Assembly (NCBI RefSeq): GCF_900445255.1
Contig: NZ_UAPU01000006.1
Coordinates: 105,001 to 169,000, forward strand
Origin: Anaerobiospirillum thomasii
GTDB taxonomy: Bacteria; Pseudomonadota; Gammaproteobacteria; Enterobacterales; Succinivibrionaceae
Direction of reading: 5' to 3'
Length of the DNA stretch: 64,000 nucleotides
Positions 36,402 to 44,242 of the stretch are shown one piece after another. Position 1 is the first letter of the stretch, and each line of letters begins with the position of its first letter. The translations under genes and the position numbers were made by a program. Under the pieces are notes generated by a model, which saw only the letters and a list, made by a program, of their open reading frames with translations, was not told the origin of the DNA and did no database searches.

Positions 36402-36681
36402 AAATATCTCCTTTAAAACAATAAAATTTATTGTAGCAAAATTATAGGGCTCATACAGATCTGGCCATAACAGTGCACAAGGCGCCCTTTTAAGAGCTCT
36501 TTTGATGCTAATAACAAGGCTCTTTACAGTAAAAAGGGCCTTTAGCACTTAAGACTTAGACAAAGCCTATACGCATAAGCCTTTGAGTGCATTTTATTTT
36601 TTTATCCCTTAAAGATTTAACACACCCCACATACCCTGATTTATAAAGACCGTGTACCAGCACTTTGTATGGCACCTGAAG
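36402..36681. other. ridA upstream region
   Basis: About 280 bases between the ridA start and the dctM terminator. It should hold the ridA promoter; no gene or RNA was recognised. Confidence 0.4.
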
Positions 36682-36706
36682 AAAGAGCAGCCTCAGGCTG
36701 CTCTTT
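36682..36706 (-). terminator. Intrinsic terminator of the transketolase-TRAP operon
   Basis: AAAGAGCAGCC-TCA-GGCTGCTCTTT is a perfect 11-bp stem with a 3-base loop, 21 bases after the dctM stop. Confidence 0.85.
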
Positions 36707-36726
36707 ATATGTCAATGGAGTTTATA

Positions 36727-38007
36727 TTACTTTAATAGATTTGGCAGAAGCATTGAGATCTGCGGGATGAAGGTTATCATCATCAGTGTGGTAATCATTA
36801 CCAGGATGAATGGCAAGATACCCTTTAATACAACCTCAAGCTTTGAGTTGGACACTCGCGCCGCCACAAACAGAGCCATACCCAGAGGCGGTGTGATAAA
36901 GCCAATGGCAAGGTTTGCAACCATGATAATGCCAAAGTGTACAGGATCGACACCAATTGATTTGGCTACAGGCAGAAGAATTGGAGATAAAATCAATATT
37001 GCAGGAGTCTGATCCATTACACAGCCAATAATAAGCAGCAGAATATTGATTAAAATCAGCAGCAGTATCTTGTTTTGTGTAATGTCCATCAGAGTCTCTG
37101 TAACAAGTACAGGGATCTGCTGAATGGTCAGTACCTTGGAGAAGGCAGTAGCACAGGCTAAAATTACCATTACAGTACCTGTAGTACAGCATGATGTGGC
37201 AATAGCCTCTACTAGCTTTTTAAAGTTGAGCTCTTTGTGGATAAATGAGCCACAGATAAAAGCATAGATAGCAGCTACAGCCGCAGCCTCGGTTGGAGTA
37301 AAGATACCTGCATAGATACCGCCTAAAATAATGACTGGGTTGATTAAGGCCCACTTGGCCTCCCAGATGGCGCCCCAGGCCTTTGACCACTCAAAAGGAT
37401 CGGTCTGCACCTGGAATTTATTTATCCTGCAGTAAAAATATGAGTATGCAATCAAGGCTGCACCAATTAAAAAGCCTGGCAGAATACCGCCCATAAACAA
37501 TGAGGTAACAGAGGCACCTGTGGAGACGCCATAGAGCACCATAGGAATTGACGGAGGAATAATTACGCCAATGGTACCTGCAGTGGCTACCAGTGCCAGG
37601 GCAAATGATCTTTTATAGCCAAGCTCAATCATGGTAGGAATAACCATTGAGCCTACAGCTGCCACAGTGGCAGGACCTGAGCCTGAGACAGCAGCAAAGA
37701 ACATACATACAAGCACAGTTACAATAGCTACACCGCCTGTAATACGGCCAAAGAAGATATTGCAGACATTTAAAATACGGCGCGATACACCGCCAGCTCC
37801 CATCAGATCGCCTGCCAGAATGAACAGTGGCACAGCAAGAATAGGAAATGAGTCACAGGCAACAACCATTGCCTGAGGAATAGATGTCAATGTAAGACCT
37901 GCACCTGAGAGCAGTGCTGCCAGTGTGGACAAACCAATGGCTATACCTACAGGCACATTGAGAATTAAAAAAACTATAAGTGATATGAGTAAAACTATTG
38001 ATGCCAT
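36727..38007 (-). CDS. TRAP transporter large permease subunit (DctM type), second system
   Basis: The 426-residue permease has about 12 helices and family motifs VPLFILAGDLMGAGGVS, SGSGPATVAAVGSMVIPTM, IIPPSIPMVLYGVSTGASV, TPTEAAAVAAIYAFI and NLAIGFITPPLGMALFVA. It is clearly a different paralogue from the one at 32528-33811. It is the last gene of the operon tktN-tktC-dctP-dctQ-dctM and is followed by a strong terminator. Confidence 0.95.
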   Translation of the reverse strand: MASIVLLISLIVFLILNVPVGIAIGLSTLAALLSGAGLTLTSIPQAMVVACDSFPILAVPLFILAGDLMGAGGVSRRILNVCNIFFGRITGGVAIVTVLVCMFFAAVSGSGPATVAAVGSMVIPTMIELGYKRSFALALVATAGTIGVIIPPSIPMVLYGVSTGASVTSLFMGGILPGFLIGAALIAYSYFYCRINKFQVQTDPFEWSKAWGAIWEAKWALINPVIILGGIYAGIFTPTEAAAVAAIYAFICGSFIHKELNFKKLVEAIATSCCTTGTVMVILACATAFSKVLTIQQIPVLVTETLMDITQNKILLLILINILLLIIGCVMDQTPAILILSPILLPVAKSIGVDPVHFGIIMVANLAIGFITPPLGMALFVAARVSNSKLEVVLKGILPFILVMITTLMMITFIPQISMLLPNLLK

Positions 38008-38018
38008 ATAACCACTTC

Positions 38019-38519
38019 CTACTGCTGCTCTTCATCCTGAGTCTCTTTACCTATGTTCTTTATATAGTAGGTAATAGACTGTACAAGACGGATAGAGGTT
38101 AATGAAAAGCCAACTAGTGGTGCTGAATAGACCAGCCACATTGGAATACGCATTGCAGGTGAAAGCTGACCTATCATCATCTGTTTTTTAACCAGCTGCC
38201 AATCAAGATAAATTACAGTCAGAGCAAAGGCTAAAAATAATAATTCACCTAAAATTACTACATATGGTCTCAAGGCTTTTGGAAAGCAGTATAGACCTGC
38301 ATCAATCTTGATATGACGCATCATGCGGGCACCGTAGCTTATGCCCATAAAAACCAGCCACACAAAAATGTAACGTGAAAGTTCCTCTGACCAGCCAAGA
38401 GAAGCATGCATCACATAACGCATAAATACCTGTGTACCTAATATCAGCGCTAAAGCCGACATCAATACCACACAGATAGACATTTCAAGCTTGTCATCTA
38501 AAAATTTCAATATGCTCAT
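38019..38519 (-). CDS. TRAP transporter small permease subunit (DctQ type), second system
   Basis: The 166-residue protein has four membrane helices and the DctQ pattern MHASLGWSEELSRYIFVWLVFMG (Trp, Glu-Glu, Arg). It overlaps nothing and lies 11 bases before dctM. Its short cytoplasmic tail is acidic (KNIGKETQDEEQQ). Confidence 0.92.
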   Translation of the reverse strand: MSILKFLDDKLEMSICVVLMSALALILGTQVFMRYVMHASLGWSEELSRYIFVWLVFMGISYGARMMRHIKIDAGLYCFPKALRPYVVILGELLFLAFALTVIYLDWQLVKKQMMIGQLSPAMRIPMWLVYSAPLVGFSLTSIRLVQSITYYIKNIGKETQDEEQQ

Positions 38520-38571
38520 GTCACTTTCCTATATGCGGCAGGTGCACCCTGCCGCCACATTAAAGTATGTA

Positions 38572-39570
38572 TTAATATTTCTTGTTTAAAACAGCATCAA
38601 GATACTCTGGGTGATCCATCTTCTCTTTAACAAGATCGTACACACCGCCGTCTACTGCCATCTTTTTCCACTGATCTCTGTCAGCATCGCTAAGCTCGAT
38701 AACCTCGCAGCCTGCCTGCTTGAACTTCTCTACAGCGGCAGCATCAAGCTCTTTAGATCTCTGAACCTGAGTCTCAACAAAGGCCTTAACTGCCTTATCA
38801 AGAGCCTTTTGCAGATCTGGGCCTAATGACTCATACTTCTCCTGATTCATAATGAGGATCTGTGGGCTATACTGATGGCCTGTCAGTGAAATGTAGTGCT
38901 GAACTTCATAAAGCTTGTTGGCATCAATAATAGCTACAGGGTTTTCCTGTGCATCAATAGTGCCCTGCTGCAGAGCTGGCAGCACCTCGGCAAATGCCAT
39001 AGGTGTTGGGTTGGCACCCCATGCCTGCCACTGAGCCATCTGAATCTCTGACTCAATTACACGTACCTTGGCGCCTTTAACATCGGCAGGAACCTTAACT
39101 GCAACCTTGTTGTTAGTGTAGTTTCTAAAGCCGTTGCCAACCATAGCCAGATACTTAAGGCCCTTGCTCTCAACCTGTGAATTTACCTTGTTGGCAATCT
39201 CGCCGTTAAAACAGGCACGGGCATCCTCAGCTGAGCTGAATAAGAATGGAGCATCCCAGATAAAGAAGTCAGAAACCATTGAGGTTAATACTGATGGCTG
39301 AGTCAGTACCAGATCTATATCACCCATAATGGTTGACTCGGTGGCAACACGGTCATCACCTAACATGTTGTCAGGGAAATGTTTGATATCAAGAACGCCG
39401 CCTGACTCTTTGGCAGCTACATCAATCATAACCAGGGCAGCATCTTTGGCAGCCTGATTGGTAGCATTGGAAAATCTCAGTTCAATCTTGTCTGCAGCCT
39501 GAGCAGATACGCTAACTGCACTTAATACGGCCACAGCCATAACACTTTTAACAAATGATTTAAGTTTCAT
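38572..39570 (-). CDS. TRAP transporter substrate-binding protein (DctP type), second system
   Basis: The 332-residue protein has a signal peptide cleaved after SAQA (residues 1-25). Features: KDAALVMIDVAAKESGGVLDI, DNMLGDDRVATESTIMGDIDLV, VKGAKVRVIESEIQMAQW with the ligand-binding Arg, and ALQQGTIDAQENPVAII. The motif RVIES in place of RTSEN indicates a ligand different from that of the other TRAP system. It lies between the split transketolase and the permease genes, so the imported compound should enter the transketolase route, directly or after phosphorylation elsewhere. Confidence 0.93.
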   Translation of the reverse strand: MKLKSFVKSVMAVAVLSAVSVSAQAADKIELRFSNATNQAAKDAALVMIDVAAKESGGVLDIKHFPDNMLGDDRVATESTIMGDIDLVLTQPSVLTSMVSDFFIWDAPFLFSSAEDARACFNGEIANKVNSQVESKGLKYLAMVGNGFRNYTNNKVAVKVPADVKGAKVRVIESEIQMAQWQAWGANPTPMAFAEVLPALQQGTIDAQENPVAIIDANKLYEVQHYISLTGHQYSPQILIMNQEKYESLGPDLQKALDKAVKAFVETQVQRSKELDAAAVEKFKQAGCEVIELSDADRDQWKKMAVDGGVYDLVKEKMDHPEYLDAVLNKKY

Positions 39571-39592
39571 AACAAACTCCTAAAAAATGAAC

Positions 39593-40516
39593 TTAATTTA
39601 AATTGTCTGCAACAGTTTTAACAATATCGTCGGCGCTTAGGTGATACAGCTCAAAGAGCTCTTTGGCGCTGCCTGAACGGCCAAAGCTGTCATCAACACC
39701 CATACGAATGACACGGCATGGGCTCTTTTCACAGCACACTTCACACACTGCAGCTCCAAGACCACCTGCTCTTTGATGATCCTCGCATGTCACTATAAGT
39801 CCGGTCATAGCTGCTCTGACAATGGCCTCTTCATCAATTGGCTTGATGCTGTACATGTCAATAACACCAACATTGATGTTTCTCTCAGCCTTTAGTTTCT
39901 CTGCTGCCTCTAAAGCTGCATGCACACGGCTGCCACAGGCTATGATATAGGCATCAGTGCCTTCCTTTAGAGTATGGCTGCCACCAAGCTTAAACTTGGT
40001 TGTATCGCTGTAAAGATCTGGCATCTTGTCACGGCCCACGCGCATATAGGCAGGACCGTCATGCTCTGCCATAAGATAGACAAGCTCTCTTGTTGCAACA
40101 GGATCGGCTGGCACTAAAACAACATTGCCAGGCATGGTGCGCATAACTGCAAGATCCTCAAGTGCCTGATGGGTGGCACCGTCAGCTCCGCACTCTATGC
40201 CGGCATGAGTTGCCACAACCTTGACATTAAGGTGTGGATAGCACACTGAATTTCTAAACTGCTCTGAGGCTCTTAAACTTGCAAATACAGCAAAGGTACT
40301 TACAAATGGAACAAGACCAGTAGTGGCTAGACCTGCAGCCACACCCATCATGTTCTGCTCGGCAATACCGCAGTCGATAAATCTGTCACCATGCGCCTTT
40401 CTAAAGGTATCTGTAAAGGTGGCCTTGGCCAGATCGGCATCAAGCACTACAATGTTTTTATTCTTCTCATATAAAGAAACAAGAGCCAGGCCGTAAGCTT
40501 CACGATTTGCTATCAT
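39593..40516 (-). CDS. Transketolase, C-terminal subunit (split enzyme)
   Basis: This 307-residue protein corresponds to the pyrimidine-binding and C-terminal domains of transketolase. The start at 40516 (MIANREAYGLALVSL) is 1 nt after the stop of the N-terminal subunit gene and has GGGAG upstream; an open frame further upstream overlaps that gene and is rejected. Key residues: DADLAKAT, DCGIAEQNMMGVAAGLA with the catalytic Glu, FVSTFAVFASLRASEQ, and HQRAGGLGAAV. With the N-terminal subunit it should form an active thiamine-diphosphate enzyme transferring two-carbon ketol units. Confidence 0.92.
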   Translation of the reverse strand: MIANREAYGLALVSLYEKNKNIVVLDADLAKATFTDTFRKAHGDRFIDCGIAEQNMMGVAAGLATTGLVPFVSTFAVFASLRASEQFRNSVCYPHLNVKVVATHAGIECGADGATHQALEDLAVMRTMPGNVVLVPADPVATRELVYLMAEHDGPAYMRVGRDKMPDLYSDTTKFKLGGSHTLKEGTDAYIIACGSRVHAALEAAEKLKAERNINVGVIDMYSIKPIDEEAIVRAAMTGLIVTCEDHQRAGGLGAAVCEVCCEKSPCRVIRMGVDDSFGRSGSAKELFELYHLSADDIVKTVADNLN

Positions 40517-40517
40517 A

Positions 40518-41333
40518 TTAAACTCCCAATTCCTCTTTTGCCTGTAGAAGCTCCTGCTCACTTGGAGCCTTGCCATGCCATCCAACCTGATTTTCCATAA
40601 ATGAAACACCCTTGCCCTTTATAGTGTTGGCAAGAATTACTGTAGGTCTGTTCTCGCACTCACGCGCTCTGGCAAAAGCCTGTAAAATCTGCTCATAGTC
40701 ATGACCGTCAATCTCAATTGTGTTAAGGTCAAATGCTTCAAGCTTTGCCTTGATATTCTTTAAAGACATAACCTCATCATTGCTGCCGTCGATCTGCAGA
40801 CCGTTGTGATCAACAATGACAGTAAGATTGGAAAGGCTGTTGTGGCTTGCAAACATTAAAGCCTCCCAGACCTCACCCTCATTCATCTCACCATCACCAA
40901 GTACGGTATAGACTCTGTAGTTAGAAGCTGTAAGTTTAGCTGCCATGGCCATACCGCAGGCTGCTGATATGCCCTGACCTAATGAACCTGTTGACATATC
41001 CACACCTGCTGTGTGCTTCATATCAGGATGGCCCTGCAGGAAACTGTCAACATGACGCAGTTTTAAAAGCTCATTTCTGTCAAAAAAGCCCTTTTTGGCT
41101 AAAGCTGCATATAAAATAGGACTGGCATGGCCTTTAGAGAGCACAAAACGATCTCTGTCTGCCTTTTTTGGATCTTTAGGATCAACCTGCATGACATCAA
41201 AATAGAGAACAGACATAATATCTGCCAGTGACAATGAACCGCCAGGATGGCCTGAGCCACCTTTGACAATAGCCTCAAGGGCCATATAGCGTAATTCATC
41301 AGCAATTTGCTTTAATTGAGAAGCGCTTTGCAT
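40518..41333 (-). CDS. Transketolase, N-terminal subunit (split enzyme)
   Basis: The 271-residue subunit binds thiamine diphosphate: GGSGHPGGSLSLADIM, FVLSKGHASPILYAAL, GVDMSTGSLGQGISAACGMA and the diphosphate motif VLGDGEMNEGEVWEALMFASHNSLSNL. It is the first gene of the five-gene operon ending with the TRAP permease. Split transketolases in sugar operons include apulose-4-phosphate transketolase (AptA/AptB) as well as pentose-phosphate enzymes, so the exact substrate is open. A LacI-type operator lies just upstream of its -10 box. Confidence 0.92.
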   Translation of the reverse strand: MQSASQLKQIADELRYMALEAIVKGGSGHPGGSLSLADIMSVLYFDVMQVDPKDPKKADRDRFVLSKGHASPILYAALAKKGFFDRNELLKLRHVDSFLQGHPDMKHTAGVDMSTGSLGQGISAACGMAMAAKLTASNYRVYTVLGDGEMNEGEVWEALMFASHNSLSNLTVIVDHNGLQIDGSNDEVMSLKNIKAKLEAFDLNTIEIDGHDYEQILQAFARARECENRPTVILANTIKGKGVSFMENQVGWHGKAPSEQELLQAKEELGV

Positions 41334-41386
41334 ATAAACCTCAGGTAAAATATTTAAATATGATAATAATTATTTGATTTAACTTT

Positions 41387-41408
41387 ATTATATTTACACA
41401 AACGTTTG
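41387..41408 (-). promoter_or_regulatory. -10 box and LacI-type operator of the transketolase-TRAP operon
   Basis: On the minus strand a perfect TATAAT (41387-41392) is preceded 6 bases upstream by the palindrome CAAACGTTTG (41399-41408). The same palindrome sits in nearly the same position relative to the -10 of the isomerase gene. The -35 region is weak. Confidence 0.75.
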
Positions 41409-41641
41409 ATTAATGTGTTTGAGTTCACATAAATCAAAGTATTTGTTAATTTTGCGTTAAAAACACGCATCTTACTGATATTACAAGAAATATTATGGGT
41501 TTTTAATTGCGCTCCATACTAAAAGTATTTGCGCAAAAACAGATAAGAATTTGAATATAAAGAATTTTTTTTGAAAATAGAAGGAAAAGACAGTTGAGGG
41601 ATAAGAGCAAAGCCTATGTAAAACTTTGCTCAAAATTCAGA
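41409..41641. other. Intergenic region between lacI-type gene and transketolase operon
   Basis: An AT-rich stretch without genes, upstream of the transketolase operon and downstream of the LacI-family gene. It contains the palindrome TTTGCGCAAA (41528-41537), also seen near other operons here. No clear terminator for the LacI-family gene was found. Confidence 0.45.
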
Positions 41642-42631
41642 CTACTGTTTTTCTCCAAGTGAGGCTCTTACCACGAGCTTTGGAGTTAAAACTATTTTAA
41701 TTGGATCCTGAGCATTCTCAATCTCCTGCAGCAAAAGCTCGGCAGCCTTTTTGCCAAGGAAGATCTTGCGCTGATGCACTGTGGTCAAAGGCACGCTTAT
41801 CATGCTGCTGATTTCAAGATCATCATAGCCTGCAACCTTGATATCATCAGGTATTTTAATGCCATGATCCTGACAGTATTTAATGGCACCAAGGGCCACT
41901 GAATCATTAATGGCAAAGATTGAATCAATACCTTTGCCAAGCAGTCCCTTGGTCTTTTTATATCCGTTTTCAAAGGTTGCATCCGTATAGATTATATTGT
42001 GCTCATTAAACTCAATTGCATTCTCTTCCATAACCTGCTTGAAGGCGCGCAGTCGGTCTATAGTAGTTTTAGATCTTTTATTGCCAAGGATAAGACCTAT
42101 ATTTTTACAACCCTGATGGATCATGTGCCTGAAGAGCTGCAGTGCCCCTGTATAGTTGTCATTGATAACAGAGGAGATACTATCAGAGAGCTCAACGTCG
42201 GCCGCTACTACCTGTATGCCGCTATCCTTTATAGCCTTGATATCACTTTCACTGGCTGTGACAGAGACCATGATTATGCCTTCAACTCTCTGCCTTTTTA
42301 GAAACTGAATATTATCCTTTTCAATATGCTCATCGCGGTTGCAGTCGCACAGCAGCACATTATAGCCCTGAGAGCGCAGATATTCGTTAACACCTTTGGC
42401 AATAGAGGCATAATAGGTCGATACCAGATCGGGAATAATAAGACCTATAAGTTTACTCTCTTTGGTAATAAGAGTACGCGCCACCTCATTTGGCGCATAA
42501 TTAAGCTCAATACAGGCCTGTTTGATTTTCTGTCTTAAACTCTCAGACACACCGGCCTTATTGTTTAAAGCCCTTGAAACTGAAGAAGGTGTTACACCGC
42601 AGTGGCGTGCCACGTCTACAATACTTACCAT
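41642..42631 (-). CDS. LacI-family transcriptional regulator
   Basis: The 329-residue repressor starts at 42631 (MVSIVDVARHCGVTPSSVSR) with AGGG upstream; an ATG 7 codons earlier lies in the loop of a hairpin and is less likely. The helix-turn-helix (residues 3-25) and hinge helix (NYAPNEVARTLITK) are followed by a periplasmic-binding-protein-like domain (KLIGLIIPDLVSTYYASIAKGV, GIIMVSVTASESDI, DDIKVAGYDDLEISSMI). It is co-transcribed with the RpiB-like gene and should bind the CAAACGTTTG palindromes at 43357 and 41399, repressing both its own operon and the transketolase-TRAP operon until a sugar-derived ligand appears. Confidence 0.92.
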   Translation of the reverse strand: MVSIVDVARHCGVTPSSVSRALNNKAGVSESLRQKIKQACIELNYAPNEVARTLITKESKLIGLIIPDLVSTYYASIAKGVNEYLRSQGYNVLLCDCNRDEHIEKDNIQFLKRQRVEGIIMVSVTASESDIKAIKDSGIQVVAADVELSDSISSVINDNYTGALQLFRHMIHQGCKNIGLILGNKRSKTTIDRLRAFKQVMEENAIEFNEHNIIYTDATFENGYKKTKGLLGKGIDSIFAINDSVALGAIKYCQDHGIKIPDDIKVAGYDDLEISSMISVPLTTVHQRKIFLGKKAAELLLQEIENAQDPIKIVLTPKLVVRASLGEKQ

Positions 42632-42643
42632 ATTATGCCCTAA

Positions 42644-42663
42644 GGGCCGCATAAAGGCGGCCC
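42644..42663 (-). other. GC-rich hairpin between the isomerase and LacI-family genes
   Basis: GGGCCGC and GCGGCCC form a perfect 7-bp stem with a 6-base loop, 11 bases after the isomerase stop. There is no U-run. It may lower transcription or translation of the downstream regulator relative to the isomerase. Confidence 0.6.
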
Positions 42664-42673
42664 TGCATGTGTA

Positions 42674-43306
42674 TTAAAGTGATTTTAAGAAAGCTGCAAT
42701 CTCATCATCCTGACAGTTTGGATAGAACATCTCTGCAAACTTAGGATCATCAATAGTGCCCTTGACAAAGTCCTTATCAAGATCTTTTAGAATGTCGATA
42801 AGTGGTCTGTGGGTAATGGTCTTAACATGATCTAAGATCTTCTTGTTAGCCTGCTCAGCCTCAGCTCTCTCCTTTGGATAGCCGCCGCCAAATGGACTTA
42901 CAAACAGCTTTTCAAAGGTGTAGCGCAGATTTAACTCACCGCCCCAGCCAAAGTTCTGGGCATATGGCAGAGATATGGCATTGCCACCGTTAACCTGAGT
43001 AAAGAGGTAGGCATCAGTTGGGTTGGTTACATGACCGCACTGTACATTAGGGAAAGCATTGCAGGCAAGACATGCACCTTCACCGGTACCACAGCCTGTT
43101 ACAACAAAATCTACAGCCTTGGTTGATAGAAGAATAGAGGCTAAAAGACCATTTCTTACATAGGTTAAAAATCTCTTGTCTTCAGCGCTGTACATACCAT
43201 AGTTGAATACTTCATGGCCGTGAGCTGATGCAACATCGTTGAGCTCTTTGAAAATAAGAGCGTTCTTAGGGGCCTGTGAGTTTTCAAGAACTAGTGCAAT
43301 TTTCAT
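42674..43306 (-). CDS. RpiB/LacA/LacB-family sugar-phosphate isomerase
   Basis: The 210-residue protein carries the family core: MKIALVLENSQAPKNALI, then VDFVVTGCGTGEGACLACN with the catalytic Cys in CGTGEGA, and NPTDAYLFTQVNGGNAISLP. It is about 60 residues longer than ribose-5-phosphate isomerase B (149), with a C-terminal extension (residues 150-210). Enzymes of this family interconvert aldose and ketose phosphates of four to six carbons. It is first in an operon with the LacI-family regulator and shares that regulator's operator with the split transketolase and TRAP genes, so it is expected to work in the same pathway. Confidence 0.85.
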   Translation of the reverse strand: MKIALVLENSQAPKNALIFKELNDVASAHGHEVFNYGMYSAEDKRFLTYVRNGLLASILLSTKAVDFVVTGCGTGEGACLACNAFPNVQCGHVTNPTDAYLFTQVNGGNAISLPYAQNFGWGGELNLRYTFEKLFVSPFGGGYPKERAEAEQANKKILDHVKTITHRPLIDILKDLDKDFVKGTIDDPKFAEMFYPNCQDDEIAAFLKSL

Positions 43307-43341
43307 TTTTTATTTCCTTTTAAACAAAAAACTATAATTCC

Positions 43342-43370
43342 ATTATACACAATTAACAAACGTTTGCTAA
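43342..43370 (-). promoter_or_regulatory. Promoter of the isomerase-lacI operon with embedded LacI-type operator
   Basis: On the minus strand TTAGCA (43365-43370), 17 bases, TATAAT (43342-43347). The palindrome TTAACAAACGTTTGCTAA, core 43357-43366, overlaps the -35 and fills the spacer, so binding of a LacI-type repressor would block RNA polymerase. Confidence 0.8.
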
Positions 43371-43547
43371 AAATTTTGCTATATTTGCGCAAATTATTTG
43401 AGTGTTTTTGCTTTAGTAGAAATGATGGATTTGCTGTTGTTATTTATATTTACTTTGGTACAGATATTAAAGCATATTCCTACAGCTAAATCCCATGTAT
43501 AAGCGATAAAATTTAATGACAAGATTGTGTGTCTTTTAAGTTGTGAG

Positions 43548-43552
43548 CAAAA
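43548..43552 (+). repeat. Left 5-bp target duplication of the TniA/TniB-type transposon
   Basis: CAAAA, identical to 49411-49415, directly flanks the terminal TGTC of the transposon. Confidence 0.85.
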
Positions 43553-43601
43553 TGTCACTGCTAAATGAGAATGACGCATTTTAGCTAAGTCATTTTGTCA
43601 T
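43553..43601 (+). repeat. Left end of the TniA/TniB-type transposon
   Basis: Starts TGTCACTGCTAAATGAG and contains TAGCTAAGTCATTTTGTCAT; aligns without gaps with the right end at 38 of 49 positions. It likely holds two transposase binding sites. Confidence 0.85.
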
Positions 43602-43656
43602 GCCTTTAAAGCATTTTGTTCTAATTGTATTAAATAACCTCAAATAGCACATAAAA

Positions 43657-43683
43657 AAAATGATCCCATATAGGGACCATTTT
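43657..43683 (-). terminator. Terminator of the transposon operon
   Basis: AAAATGATCCC and GGGACCATTTT form a stem (one imperfect pair) with a short loop; on the minus strand it is followed by a run of T. It lies 30 bases after the ATPase stop and inside the transposon end. Confidence 0.75.
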
Positions 43684-43712
43684 CGTGTATTATCCTTCTT
43701 GTATTATCTTCT

Positions 43713-44236
43713 TTATCCCAAACACATGTTTGGTGGCAGTTCTCTTTCAATGACAGCTCTAACAAGATCTTCATTGATCACAGACTGTCTGCATTTAGCT
43801 GCATAGATCAGAGAATGTGTGCAGATTTTGTTGATAACTCTAGGCACGCCAGCTGAGGCGTTACTTATCATCTCTATAGCGGCCGATGAAATTATGGTGT
43901 CATCGGTTCCTGCATATTTGAGATGTGTCTCTATGTACTGAGCAACCTGCCAGTTATCCAGAGCCGGAATCTTGCAGATCTGATCTATGCGCTGAATAAT
44001 AGCCTTATGATCTTTATGTGCTATCAAGTCCCATAACTCGTTCTGGCCAGAGAGGATTAGACTCAGAGGATTGCCAGAATCAAATTCGCAATTGAGCATA
44101 AATCTAATTTCCTGCAGAGTGCTACGATTATTGTGATGATCTACCAGGTGAGCCTCATCTACAATTATGACTACATTCTTGCCCTTGACCTCCATTTCCT
44201 TATAGAGCATATCCTGGAGCTGTATACGTGCATCTT
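43713..44236 (-). pseudogene. TniB/ExeA-like AAA+ ATPase, C-terminal part
   Basis: The part after the nested IS reads in frame KDARIQLQDMLYKEMEVKG and then Walker B NVVIIVDEAHLVDHHNNRS, sensor 1 LSLILSGQNELWD and SAGVPRVINKICTHSL, the pattern of ExeA/TniB/IstB-like ATPases that activate and target DDE transposases. Joined to the N-terminal part at 46217-46547 it would give about 284 residues. The interruption removes Walker A from this fragment, so it cannot hydrolyse ATP. An internal Met at 44210 gives a 165-residue frame but no known independent role. Confidence 0.9.
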
Positions 44237-44242
44237 TGGTAT
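44237..44242 (+). repeat. Left target duplication of the nested IS
   Basis: TGGTAT, identical to 46217-46222. Removing the IS together with one copy restores the ATPase reading frame exactly (HT joined to KDAR). Confidence 0.92.

Noticed and set aside
36402-36548. 49-codon N-terminal extension of RidA
   Set aside because: RidA proteins are about 126-130 residues and AAGGAG lies directly before the internal ATG at 36401; the extension is AT-rich and not conserved in kind.
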